Shown piece after piece: positions 17,147 through 25,777 of a stretch of DNA of 64,000 nucleotides. The notes under the pieces were generated by a model, which saw only the letters and a list, made by a program, of their open reading frames with translations, did not search any database and was not told the origin of the DNA. The stretch covers positions 62,001 through 126,000 of the forward strand of contig CAVXZK010000010.1 of the NCBI GenBank assembly GCA_963766365.1. The letters are read 5' to 3'. The position numbers were made by a program, and so were the translations under genes. Numbering within the stretch: position 1 is the stretch's first letter; each line of letters begins with the position of its first letter. This DNA comes from JALORV01 sp963766365 (GTDB lineage Bacteria; Pseudomonadota; Gammaproteobacteria; Burkholderiales; Burkholderiaceae_F).

Positions 17147-17212
17147 ACGGTTCGCGCCCTGCGCGAACCGTTCAACACTGATCAGTCGGCTGCGCTCCGT
17201 AGCGAGCCGACT
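17147..17212 (+). repeat. Two hairpins between ftsZ and the convergent membrane-protein gene
   Basis: ACGGTTCGCGC/GCGCGAACCGT (17147-17171) is a perfect 11-bp stem with loop CCT. AGTCGGCT/AGCCGACT (17184-17212) is extended inward by a CGCT/AGCG pairing. They separate the convergent ftsZ and BPSS1780-type genes and could block read-through, but T-runs are missing. Confidence 0.8.
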
Positions 17213-17214
17213 AA

Positions 17215-18084
17215 TTATTCCGCGGAGGGTGCACGTGCGACGGCGGAGCCGTCGCGTACACCCTCCGCGACCAGCGACTTGTATGCGTGCCACGTCGCAT
17301 GACCGATGACGGGCGCGGCTATGACGAGGCCAATGAAGAATGTCGCGAATCCGGCGGCGATGACGAGGACTATCAGCAGGGCCCACACCACCAAAGGGAG
17401 GAAATTGGCAAACAGGGCGCGCACGCTCGTCAGCGCGGCGACGACGGTGTCGGTACCGCGGTCCAGCATCATTGGCACCGACACGACACTGACGGCGAAA
17501 ACGATGGCAGCAAACAGGGCGCCGACGGCAAAGTAAGTGAGCAGGAAATCGATGTGCTCGACGGTGACGACCTGTTCGACAAAGCTTTTCAGTGTCGGCA
17601 TGCCGCTGGAAAAAAACAGCGCGAAGGTAACCAGCGACGCTCGTGCCCATACCAGCATGATGATCGTCAGCACCAGCGCGAACAGGCTGAAGGCCCCAAG
17701 GTTGGCTCGCCACGCCGACATCGTGTCACTGAAGCGCACGGGTTCGCCCCGCTGCAGGCGCCGGCTGATGTCGTACAGCCCGGTGGCAAGAAAGGGCCCG
17801 AGCAGCAGGAAGCCGGCGGTCATTGCCGACGTGTACTCGTAGGCATGGCGAAAGACCAGGGCGATCAGCCAGCCCATCAGCGCGAACACCGCGCCGTAGG
17901 CCAGGCTCGCCGCCGGGGCATGGCGCAGGTCCGCCCACCCCTGCGCGAGCCAACCGAAGGGCGCAGTGACCGGCACCGAGCGGATCGGCGGGAACGGCGA
18001 TGCAGGTTCGGGCGTGGCGGGCGACTCGGATGCGGTTTCGGGGGTCACGGCTCGGATCGGCTGGATCGATTGCGGGAGACGCAA
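17215..18084 (-). CDS. BPSS1780-type polytopic membrane protein (unknown function)
   Basis: A 289-residue protein with a proline-rich N-terminal tail of about 40 residues, then about six membrane helices (for example SLAYGAVFALMGWLIALVF and FFIGLVIAAPVIGHATWHAY). The sequence resembles the BPSS1780/DUF2189-type membrane family common in beta-proteobacteria; the function is unknown. It converges on ftsZ and diverges from lpxC. The last 17 codons come from a palindromic repeat, so the C-terminus is probably recently remodelled. Family assignment is from recall of the pattern. Confidence 0.75.
   Translation of the reverse strand: MRLPQSIQPIRAVTPETASESPATPEPASPFPPIRSVPVTAPFGWLAQGWADLRHAPAASLAYGAVFALMGWLIALVFRHAYEYTSAMTAGFLLLGPFLATGLYDISRRLQRGEPVRFSDTMSAWRANLGAFSLFALVLTIIMLVWARASLVTFALFFSSGMPTLKSFVEQVVTVEHIDFLLTYFAVGALFAAIVFAVSVVSVPMMLDRGTDTVVAALTSVRALFANFLPLVVWALLIVLVIAAGFATFFIGLVIAAPVIGHATWHAYKSLVAEGVRDGSAVARAPSAE
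17221..17269 (-). repeat. Compound palindrome, family copy 4, inside the 3' end of the membrane-protein gene
   Basis: A 49-nt near-perfect hairpin: arms CGCGGAGGGTG and CACCCTCCGCG, boundary TGCACGTGCGA ... TCGCGTACA, inner stem CGGC-GGA-GCCG. It encodes almost exactly the last 17 residues (AEGVRDGSAVARAPSAE) of the minus-strand gene at 17215-18084. Confidence 0.9.
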
Positions 18085-18150
18085 TCATTCTCGACCGCCC
18101 GGCGCGCGGAAGCTCGCCGCACTGCACAAACAACGCGATAAAATGCGTGC

Positions 18151-19062
18151 ATGCTGAAACAACGAACGCTCAGGCAATTGGCGCGCACGGTAGGCATCGG
18201 GCTGCACAGCGGCACGAAGGTTGAACTGGTGCTGCGTCCGGCCGCTGCCGAAACCGGCATCGTGTTCCGCCGCGTCGACCTCGATCCGCCGGTGGAGATC
18301 AAGCTGACCCCGGAAGCCGTGGTCGACACGCGCATGGCCACGACGATCGGTCGCGACAACGTGCGTATCGCCACGATCGAGCACATGATGAGTGCCCTGG
18401 CGGGGCTGGGCATCGACAACTGCTATATCGACGTTGATGCCCCCGAGATCCCGATCATGGACGGCAGTGCTGCGAGCTTCGTATTCCTGCTGCAGGCGGC
18501 CGGCATCGAGGAACTCAACGCACCAAAGAAATTCGTCCGCGTATTAAAGCCCGTGGAGATCGTCGACGGCGACAAATGGGCGCGCCTCGAACCGCACTTC
18601 GGCTACCGGCTGAAGTTCTCGATTGATTTCAATCATCCGGCGATTGACTCCACCGAGCAGGTGGTCGAAGTCGACTTTGCGCATGACTCCTACATTCAGC
18701 AGGTCTCGCGTGCGCGCACGTTCGGATTCGTGAATGAAGTCGAGGCTCTGCGCGCCGGCGGTCTGGCGATGGGCGGGACCTTCGAGAACGCAATCGTTAT
18801 GGACGAGTACCGCGTACTGAACACGGACGGGCTGCGCGCCGGCGACGAGTTCGCCAAGCACAAGATACTGGATGCGATTGGAGATCTCTCGGCGCTCGGG
18901 CGGCCACTCATGGCCAGCTATTCCGCCCACAAGTCTGGGCACGCCATCAACAACCGCCTGCTGCGTGCGTTGCTGGCGGACGCGACCGCTTTCGACGTGG
19001 TGACGTTCGAAGAGGACAGCCTGGCCCCCGCCGCCTTCCTGCCGCACGCTCAACCGGCCTAG
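18151..19062 (+). CDS. lpxC: UDP-3-O-acyl-N-acetylglucosamine deacetylase LpxC
   Basis: LpxC is the zinc deacetylase that commits UDP-3-O-acyl-GlcNAc to lipid A synthesis. The 303 residues show RTVGIGLHSG at the N-terminus, TIEHMMSALAGLGIDN with the zinc-binding histidine, DGSAASFVFLL, the SRARTFGFVNEVE substrate passage and HKILDAIGDLSALGRPL near the C-terminus. A GATAAAAT sequence 8-15 nt before the ATG resembles a -10 box and would give a very short leader. Its stop TAG shares a CTAG palindrome with the convergent dciA stop. Confidence 0.97.
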   Translation: MLKQRTLRQLARTVGIGLHSGTKVELVLRPAAAETGIVFRRVDLDPPVEIKLTPEAVVDTRMATTIGRDNVRIATIEHMMSALAGLGIDNCYIDVDAPEIPIMDGSAASFVFLLQAAGIEELNAPKKFVRVLKPVEIVDGDKWARLEPHFGYRLKFSIDFNHPAIDSTEQVVEVDFAHDSYIQQVSRARTFGFVNEVEALRAGGLAMGGTFENAIVMDEYRVLNTDGLRAGDEFAKHKILDAIGDLSALGRPLMASYSAHKSGHAINNRLLRALLADATAFDVVTFEEDSLAPAAFLPHAQPA

Positions 19063-19550
19063 GACGCCGCGCCGTCGCGACGGCGCGCCAGCGCTGTCGC
19101 AAGCCGGCGCAGGGCGCGTCCCAACGCCGAATCCGGCAGTTCCTCTGCGGCGTGCTCGACCGCACTGACGCCGCGATCCGTGACCGCCGCAAATGGCTGC
19201 CCGGTACTTGAGGCCTCCTCCCTCCCCTGTCCGGGGTAGGACGTGCCGCCAGCTTGAACTCGTGTCTTGATCTCGTAGACTTGCAGCCCGTGAGTGCTCA
19301 GCGCAGCGAGCAAGCGCGGGGTGGCCTGCCGCAGTTTGGCGGACTCCGCCGCGGAGTCGACGGCGATCCAGAGGACGCCGTCCCGAAGTTCGCAGCGGCC
19401 GGGAGCAAGCAAGTCCATGCTCGGAGCCACCGATCGAGCAATCGGGGCCAGCAGACGGCTGATCGTCTGCGAGGTCTCCCAGCGTGCGAGCAGTGCCGCA
19501 GCGCCGGGTGACTCCCGCAGAGCCTCGGCGATGGCCCGGGCGCTAGACAT
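19059..19550 (-). CDS. dciA: DciA/DUF721-family protein (predicted replicative helicase operator)
   Basis: The 163 residues contain an N-terminal DUF721 domain (LLAPGRCELRDGVLWIAVDSAAESAKLRQATPRLL pattern, about 48-90) and a basic, probably flexible C-terminus. DciA interacts with DnaB and supports helicase loading in bacteria lacking DnaC. The neighbourhood lpxC-dciA-M23-secA is conserved in many beta- and gamma-proteobacteria. It overlaps the lpxC end by four bases in convergent orientation. Domain assignment is good; the functional role is inferred from the family. Confidence 0.75.
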   Translation of the reverse strand: MSSARAIAEALRESPGAAALLARWETSQTISRLLAPIARSVAPSMDLLAPGRCELRDGVLWIAVDSAAESAKLRQATPRLLAALSTHGLQVYEIKTRVQAGGTSYPGQGREEASSTGQPFAAVTDRGVSAVEHAAEELPDSALGRALRRLATALARRRDGAAS

Positions 19551-19603
19551 GAAGGCTGGTTGGCGTTGCCGTGGGGCAGCGTTCCAGGAAACAGGAGAGG
19601 GCA

Positions 19604-20587
19604 GTGCAGATCATCGTGGTGGACCGTCGATTGGCGCAGGCCCGCACGATCTCAGTGAAGCGGCACCACCTTGCCGCGGCTGCGATCTTGCTCACGCTGT
19701 CGGTCGTGTTGCTTTCCACTCTGTTTTCGCTGCTCACGGTGCGGGCGGCGAGCCTGTTTCCGTTGCCTTTCATATCGGATGTTATCGCGCTGGTCACGCG
19801 CGACCAGGCGGAGCGCAAGGACCAGTATGTTCGCGAGAATGTCCAGGCCGTGACCCGCAAGCTGGGCGAGGTGCAGGCGCAGTTGCTGCGCCTCGACCTC
19901 CTGGGCGAGCGTGTTGCCAAGGCGGCGGGTATTCGGCCCGAGGAGTTCCGCTTCCGGGATCTGCCGGGGCGCGGCGGCGCGCCCGGCGCGCCGATGAGCT
20001 TCCGCGACCTCGAGGCCGAATTGCAGGGATTGACCCGCAGCGTGGAGCAACGATCCGATTACCTGTCCGTGGTGGATGCGGAGCTCCGTTCGCAGCAGGT
20101 GCGCAAGGCCCTTCTGCCGGAGAGCCAGCCGATCGCCGACGGATATATCGGATCGGGGTTTGGCTGGCGCACGGATCCATTTACCGGAGAAATGAGCCGC
20201 CACGAAGGAATCGACTTCGCAGCGCCCTTGGGTACGCCGATCCATGCGGCTGCCGGTGGGGTGGTCGGGCTCGCGGAACACCATCCCGTCTGGGGGAACG
20301 TGGTCGAGATCGACCATGGCAAGGGCCTGATGACACGGTATGCGCACGCCAGTCGCCTGACGGTCAGTGCGGGCGCCCTTGTCAGGCGCGGGCAGAAGAT
20401 CGCCGAAGTGGGCACCACGGGCCGATCGACCGGGCCGCACCTTCATTTCGAGGTACACAGCCAGGGCGTGCCGCAAAATCCAGCGAGGTTCCTGGTCGCC
20501 GAAGGCAATCCGCTCCAGCAGCCGGCGTCCAGCGCCCGGCGAGTGGATGTCAAGGCCCTTGCGAACGCTGCTGCCGCCCGCAATTAG
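19604..20587 (+). CDS. M23-family metallopeptidase (LytM-type murein hydrolase or regulator)
   Basis: From GTG 19604, preceded by AGGAG at 7 nt, the protein has 327 residues starting VQIIVVDRRLA as in its relatives. One membrane helix (about 24-46) anchors a periplasmic coiled-coil region and a C-terminal M23 domain. Zinc ligands are visible: HEGIDF near residue 200 and GPHLHFEVH near residue 285, so the enzyme looks active, unlike degenerate EnvC/NlpD activators. It probably cuts peptide cross-links. The position before secA is typical of beta-proteobacteria. Confidence 0.88.
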   Translation: MQIIVVDRRLAQARTISVKRHHLAAAAILLTLSVVLLSTLFSLLTVRAASLFPLPFISDVIALVTRDQAERKDQYVRENVQAVTRKLGEVQAQLLRLDLLGERVAKAAGIRPEEFRFRDLPGRGGAPGAPMSFRDLEAELQGLTRSVEQRSDYLSVVDAELRSQQVRKALLPESQPIADGYIGSGFGWRTDPFTGEMSRHEGIDFAAPLGTPIHAAAGGVVGLAEHHPVWGNVVEIDHGKGLMTRYAHASRLTVSAGALVRRGQKIAEVGTTGRSTGPHLHFEVHSQGVPQNPARFLVAEGNPLQQPASSARRVDVKALANAAAARN

Positions 20588-20718
20588 GCACCTAGTGGCT
20601 CGAATGGGGCGCTTGACCCCTGTGACATAATTTTCGTTTTGCGCAACGCCGGCGGGCCTTTGGCCACCGCGCGCAATCACCTCTGGGCGTCGACGCGCAA
20701 GCGCGACCCGTGTCCCGC

Positions 20719-23481
20719 ATGATTTCCGGTTTCCTGACGAAGATTTTCGGCAGTCGCAACGAGCGGCTGCTCAAGACCTACCAGCGCAACGTCGAGCGCA
20801 TCAATGCATTCGAGCCGCAGATCGCGGCGCTCTCGGACGAAGCGCTGCGCGCCAAGACGGACGAGTTGCGCGGACGCGTCGCTGCCGGAGAGACGCTCGA
20901 GGCGGTACTGCCCGAGGCCTTTGCGGTGGTGCGCGAGGCTGCCAAGCGCACCCTCGAGATGCGGCACTTCGACATGCAGCTCGTTGGTGGCATGGTGCTC
21001 AACGACGGCAAGATCGCCGAGATGCGAACCGGCGAGGGAAAGACGCTGGTGGCGACGCTCCCGGCCTACCTCAATGCCCTTGCCGGCAAAGGTGTGCACA
21101 TCGTCACGGTCAACGACTACCTTGCGAGTCGCGACGCGGAATGGATGGGCAAGGTCTACACCTTCCTCGGAATGACCGTCGGCGTGATCCTGTCGCAGCA
21201 GTCCACCGAGGACAAGCGCGCCGCCTACGCGGCCGACATTACCTACGGAACGAACAACGAGTTCGGCTTCGATTACCTGCGTGACAACATGGAATACGCC
21301 GTCACCGACCGGCGCCAGCGCGGGCTCAACTACGCGATCGTCGACGAAGTCGACTCGATCCTGATCGACGAGGCACGCACACCGCTCATCATTTCCGGTC
21401 CCGCCGAGGACCACACCGAGACTTATCGCCGCATCAACGAGGTGCCGCCGCTGCTGACGCGGCAGAAGGATGAGAAGGGCGAGGGCGATTACTGGGTGGA
21501 TGAAAAGGGCCACCAGGTGCACATCTCGGAGTCGGGCCACGAGAAGATCGAGCAGATCCTGCAGCGCCAGGGCCTGCTGACCGAGGGCGAAAGCCTGTAT
21601 GCGCCGGGCAACATCATCCTGATGCATCACCTCAACGCGGCGCTGCGCGCGCACACGCTGTTCCACCGCGACCAGCAGTACGTGGTTCAGAACGACGAGG
21701 TGATCATCGTCGACGAGTTCACTGGTCGACTGATGCCGGGCCGACGCTGGTCCGAAGGCCTGCATCAAGCGGTTGAAGCCAAGGAAGGGGTGAAGGTCCA
21801 GGCGGAGAACCAGACCTACGCCTCTATCACGTTCCAGAACTACTTCCGGATGTACGGCAAGCTCGCCGGCATGACGGGCACTGCGGACACCGAGGCGTAC
21901 GAGTTCCAGGAAATCTACCGGCTGGAAACGGTCGTCATACCGACGCACCGGCCCATGATCCGCATCGATTCCCAGGACAAGGTGTATCGCACGCTGAAGG
22001 AGAAGTACGCGGCGATCATCGACGACATCAAGGACTGCTACGAGCGTGGTCAGCCGGTGCTTGTCGGCACGACGTCGATCGAGAACTCCGAACTGCTTTC
22101 GAACCTGCTGAAGCGGGACGGATTGCCGCACCAGGTGTTGAACGCCAAGCAGCACGCGAAAGAGGCAGAGATCGTCGCGCAGGCGGGGCGTCCGAAGGTG
22201 ATCACGATCGCCACCAACATGGCGGGCCGTGGCACTGACATCGTGCTCGGCGGCAACGTCGCCAAGCAGGTGCAGTTCGTCGACGCCGACGAAAGCCTGC
22301 CGGAAGCCGAAAAGCAGGTGCGTACCGAAAAGCTGCGCAGCGAGTGGCAGTCGCTGCACGACCACGTCGTCGGCGCCGGCGGACTCAAGATCATCGGTTC
22401 CGAGCGGCATGAATCGCGCCGGATCGACAACCAGCTCCGTGGCCGGTCAGGCCGGCAGGGCGATCCGGGAGCGTCGCGGTTCTACCTGTCAATGGAAGAT
22501 CCACTGCTGCGGATATTCGCCGGCGACCGCATGAAGGCGATCATGGACCGCCTCAAGCTGCCGGAGGGCGAGGCGATCGAGGCCGGCATGGTGACACGGT
22601 CGATCGAAAGCGCGCAGCGCAAGGTCGAGGCCCGCAACTTCGACATCCGCAAGCAACTGCTCGAGTACGACGACGTTGCGAACGACCAGCGGCGCGAGAT
22701 CTACCGGCTGCGCAACGAGATCCTGGAGACCGAGAACACAGCCGAGATGGTGACCAACCTGCGGCGCGGCTATTTCACGGACATGTTCCGCAGCTTCGTG
22801 CCGGCCGAATCGGTCGAGGAACAGTGGGACGTGACGGGACTGCAGGCGGCACTTGCTGGCGACTGGCAGATCGAACTGCCACTCAAGCAGATGCTCGACG
22901 AGTCCGAATCGATGAACGACGAGGAACTGCTCGGGCGGGTGCTGAAGGCCACGGACGAGACCTATGACTCGAAGGTTGCAATCGTCGGCCGCGAGTCGTT
23001 CGCCGGCTTCGAGCGCTCGATCATCCTGCAGACCCTGGACCAGTCCTGGCGCGAGCACCTTACGGCACTCGATGCGCTGCGCCAGGGCATCCATCTGCGC
23101 GGCTACGCGCAGAAGCAGCCGAAGCAGGAATACAAGCGCGAGGCGTTCGAACTGTTCGGTTCGCTGCTCGATCGCGTGCGCGCCGACGTCGTCCGCATCC
23201 TGATGAACGTGCGCATCCAGTCGCAGGAAGAGGCGCAGCTCGCCGAGAAGCGCATCGAGGAAGAGAGCGAGCGCCGGGCCGAACTGGCCCGCGCGCAGCA
23301 CGCGGAGTTTGGCCCGGCCGTGTCCGAGGAGCCCGTCGACGTCGAGGCACTCACGCTGCCGGACGAGGCCGAGGCCAAGACCCAGCCTTTCAAGCGGTTC
23401 GGCGACAAGATCGGCCGCAATGATCCCTGCCCCTGCGGCTCGGGCAAGAAGTACAAACAGTGTCACGGCAAGATCGGCTGA
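20719..23481 (+). CDS. secA: Preprotein translocase ATPase SecA
   Basis: SecA drives post-translational export through SecYEG. From ATG 20719 (MISGFLTKIFGSRNERLLK) it has 920 residues; a GTG 9 nt upstream is the alternative start. Features are the Walker A loop TGEGKT at about 104-109, DEVDSILIDEA, the preprotein cross-linking domain, MTGTADTEAYEF, TNMAGRGTDI and GRSGRQGDPG of the second motor half, a helical scaffold, and the C-terminal zinc motif DPCPCGSGKKYKQCHG that binds SecB and lipids. The upstream 130 bp should hold its promoter; only a CATAAT near 20625 stands out. Confidence 0.98.
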   Translation: MISGFLTKIFGSRNERLLKTYQRNVERINAFEPQIAALSDEALRAKTDELRGRVAAGETLEAVLPEAFAVVREAAKRTLEMRHFDMQLVGGMVLNDGKIAEMRTGEGKTLVATLPAYLNALAGKGVHIVTVNDYLASRDAEWMGKVYTFLGMTVGVILSQQSTEDKRAAYAADITYGTNNEFGFDYLRDNMEYAVTDRRQRGLNYAIVDEVDSILIDEARTPLIISGPAEDHTETYRRINEVPPLLTRQKDEKGEGDYWVDEKGHQVHISESGHEKIEQILQRQGLLTEGESLYAPGNIILMHHLNAALRAHTLFHRDQQYVVQNDEVIIVDEFTGRLMPGRRWSEGLHQAVEAKEGVKVQAENQTYASITFQNYFRMYGKLAGMTGTADTEAYEFQEIYRLETVVIPTHRPMIRIDSQDKVYRTLKEKYAAIIDDIKDCYERGQPVLVGTTSIENSELLSNLLKRDGLPHQVLNAKQHAKEAEIVAQAGRPKVITIATNMAGRGTDIVLGGNVAKQVQFVDADESLPEAEKQVRTEKLRSEWQSLHDHVVGAGGLKIIGSERHESRRIDNQLRGRSGRQGDPGASRFYLSMEDPLLRIFAGDRMKAIMDRLKLPEGEAIEAGMVTRSIESAQRKVEARNFDIRKQLLEYDDVANDQRREIYRLRNEILETENTAEMVTNLRRGYFTDMFRSFVPAESVEEQWDVTGLQAALAGDWQIELPLKQMLDESESMNDEELLGRVLKATDETYDSKVAIVGRESFAGFERSIILQTLDQSWREHLTALDALRQGIHLRGYAQKQPKQEYKREAFELFGSLLDRVRADVVRILMNVRIQSQEEAQLAEKRIEEESERRAELARAQHAEFGPAVSEEPVDVEALTLPDEAEAKTQPFKRFGDKIGRNDPCPCGSGKKYKQCHGKIG

Positions 23482-23551
23482 GCGAGACATCCGCGCTCGC
23501 TACGCTTTCTGGCAGTTGAGCATGCAAGAGGGGGCGTCTCCTGCTGGACCT

Positions 23552-23590
23552 CGCGCTCTAGAACCACGAGAGCGCGGGCTTTCCTTGCGG
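23552..23590 (+). terminator. Possible secA terminator
   Basis: CGCGCTCT (23552-23559) pairs with AGAGCGCG (23569-23576) across a 9-nt loop, followed by a modest pyrimidine tract (CTTTCCTT). It lies between secA and argJ. The weak T-run makes this tentative. Confidence 0.5.
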
Positions 23591-23624
23591 TAACGTTCGG
23601 CCTTCACTTTTCCGTCGAACTGCA

Positions 23625-24848
23625 ATGCCTGTCAATCTGCAGCCGCCACGTCGCGAGGACCTCTGGCCTGTTGCCGGCGTGGAGCTCGGCTGGGCCGAGT
23701 CCGGGATCCGCAAGGCGAACCGCAAGGATCTGCTGGTGATCCGGCTCGCGGAGGGCGCAACGGTGGCCGGCGTGTTCACGCAGAATCGCTTCGCGGCGGC
23801 ACCGGTGCAGGTCTGCCGCGAGCATCTCGCCGCCGGGCCGATCCGCGCGCTTGTCGTGAACACCGGAAATGCCAATGCAGGCACCGGGCAGCCCGGGCTT
23901 GCCGCAGCGCGAACCACGTGCGAAGCGGCCGCGCAGCTCATTGGCTGCGCGGCTGGCGCGGTCCTGCCGTTTTCGACAGGAGTCATCATGGAACCGCTGC
24001 CGGTGGAGCGTCTCGTCGCGGGACTACCGACGGCGATGGGTCGGCTGGCCCCAGGGCAGTGGCTGGAGGCTGCGGAGGCCATCATGACCACCGACACGCA
24101 GCCCAAGGCGGTGTCGCGGCGCGTGACGGTCAACGGGCACGTGGTCACGCTCACCGGCATTGCGAAGGGCGCCGGAATGATCCGGCCCAACATGGCGACG
24201 ATGCTGGGATTCATCGCGATGGACTGCAGCATGCCGCGACCGCTGCTGCAGTCGCTGACGCAGGACATTGCCAGCCAGTCCTTCAACCGGATCACGGTCG
24301 ACGGGGACACGTCGACTAACGATTCCTTTGTCGTGATCGCGAGTGGCGCGGGCCCGCTGAAACTGTTGGCGGTCTCGGACGCGGCTTATGCGCCGCTGCG
24401 CGAGGCGCTCGCGGGCGTTGCGCGGCAGCTTGCGCAGGCCATCGTCCGCGACGGCGAAGGCGCCACCAAGTTCATCGAGGTGCGTGTCGATGAAGCGCGT
24501 TCGGTCGACGAAGCCGCTCAGGTCGCATACGCCGTGGCTCACTCGCCGCTGGTCAAGACGGCGTTCTTTGCTTCCGATCCGAATCTCGGTCGCATCCTTG
24601 CGGCGGTCGGCAACGCCGGTATCAGCGATCTCGATCCGGCGCGTGTACAGCTGCTGCTTGACGACGTCTGGGTCGTGCGTGACGGCGGCCGCCATCCGGA
24701 CTATCTGGAAGCGGACGGCCAGCGCGTCATGAAGAAGTCGGAGATCATGGTCCACCTGAAGCTCGGCCGCGGGCATCAGTCGACGTCGGTCTGGACGACG
24801 GATTTTTCGCACGACTACGTCTCCATCAACGCGGACTACCGCTCATGA
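23625..24848 (+). CDS. argJ: Bifunctional ornithine acetyltransferase / N-acetylglutamate synthase ArgJ
   Basis: ArgJ recycles the acetyl group from N-acetylornithine to glutamate in arginine synthesis. The 407 residues contain NTGNANAGTG and the autocleavage region KGAGMIRPNMATMLGF, in which the bond before the Thr is cut to give alpha and beta chains and the Thr becomes the nucleophile. FNRITVDGDTSTND follows. Length and motifs are complete. Whether it is mono- or bifunctional cannot be judged from sequence alone. The stop overlaps the next gene (ATGA). Confidence 0.95.
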   Translation: MPVNLQPPRREDLWPVAGVELGWAESGIRKANRKDLLVIRLAEGATVAGVFTQNRFAAAPVQVCREHLAAGPIRALVVNTGNANAGTGQPGLAAARTTCEAAAQLIGCAAGAVLPFSTGVIMEPLPVERLVAGLPTAMGRLAPGQWLEAAEAIMTTDTQPKAVSRRVTVNGHVVTLTGIAKGAGMIRPNMATMLGFIAMDCSMPRPLLQSLTQDIASQSFNRITVDGDTSTNDSFVVIASGAGPLKLLAVSDAAYAPLREALAGVARQLAQAIVRDGEGATKFIEVRVDEARSVDEAAQVAYAVAHSPLVKTAFFASDPNLGRILAAVGNAGISDLDPARVQLLLDDVWVVRDGGRHPDYLEADGQRVMKKSEIMVHLKLGRGHQSTSVWTTDFSHDYVSINADYRS

Positions 24849-25777
24849 GCGCGGGCAAGCGGGGGATCGCCGCGCCGGGCGCGGCCAATAAAGCCGATGC
24901 GCTCGAGCGCCTGGCGGATGCGCTGGCACGGATCGAGGCGCTGCTGCCGCGAGCCACGGAGCCGGAATCCGCAACTGCCATCGCGTTTCGCTGGCGCAAG
25001 CGCCGCTACTTCGGCTTTGAGCGCGGCGAGCTGCATGCGGTGACGTACCCGGCACTCATCGCTTTTGAAGATCTGCAACACGTCGATGAGCAGAAAGCCG
25101 CGATCCGTCGCAACACCGAGCAGTTTGTGCGGGCACTGCCGGCCAACAACGTCCTGCTGACCGGCGCCCGCGGCACCGGAAAGTCGTCGCTGATCCGCGC
25201 CTGTCTGCACGCCTTTGCATCGCAGGGATTGCGTCTTGTCGAAGTCGACAAGCGCGACCTGATGGATCTCGCGGACCTGGTGGCGTCGCTCGAGCAACGC
25301 ACGGAGCGTTTCATCGTCTTCTGCGACGACTTGTCCTTTGATGCCAGCGAGGCCGGCTACAAGGAACTCAAGGCGGCGCTCGACGGTTCCGTCGCCGGGC
25401 GAGCCGACAACGTGCTGATCTATGCGACGTCGAATCGTCGCCACCTGATGCCGGAATTCATGCGCGACAACCTCGCGGCGCAGTACCAGGAGGACGGCGA
25501 AGTGCACCCTGGAGAAGCCGTCGAGGAGCGGGTATCGCTGTCCGAGCGATTCGGGCTATGGCTGACGTTCTATCCGTTCCGCCAGGACGACTACCTCGAC
25601 ATCGTCACCCACTGGCTGGCCGAGCTAGGCGTGGCGACAAGTGAGCACGACGGCGCGAGAATCGAGGCGCTGCAGTTCGCGCTGCAGCGCGGCTCTCGCT
25701 CAGGCCGCGTCGCGCTTCAGTTCGCACGGGATTACGCGGGCCGCCATCTGCTGGAAAGCGCGCGCTCGCGGCAATGA
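24845..25777 (+). CDS. DUF815-family AAA-type ATPase
   Basis: A 310-residue ATPase of the DUF815 family. The Walker A loop GARGTGKSS is at about 107-115 and the Walker B-like FCDDLSFD near 160. ATSNRRHLMPEFMRDN (about 200-215) resembles a sensor-1/arginine region of AAA proteins. No membrane segment is seen. The family lies between argJ and a Nudix gene in many beta- and gamma-proteobacteria, but I know of no firm function. It is coupled to both neighbours by ATGA overlaps. Confidence 0.85.
   Translation: MSAGKRGIAAPGAANKADALERLADALARIEALLPRATEPESATAIAFRWRKRRYFGFERGELHAVTYPALIAFEDLQHVDEQKAAIRRNTEQFVRALPANNVLLTGARGTGKSSLIRACLHAFASQGLRLVEVDKRDLMDLADLVASLEQRTERFIVFCDDLSFDASEAGYKELKAALDGSVAGRADNVLIYATSNRRHLMPEFMRDNLAAQYQEDGEVHPGEAVEERVSLSERFGLWLTFYPFRQDDYLDIVTHWLAELGVATSEHDGARIEALQFALQRGSRSGRVALQFARDYAGRHLLESARSRQ

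Noticed and set aside
15512..17269. CRISPR array
   Set aside because: The repeats are palindromes of different sequence and irregular spacing, in both orientations, without uniform spacers or cas genes.
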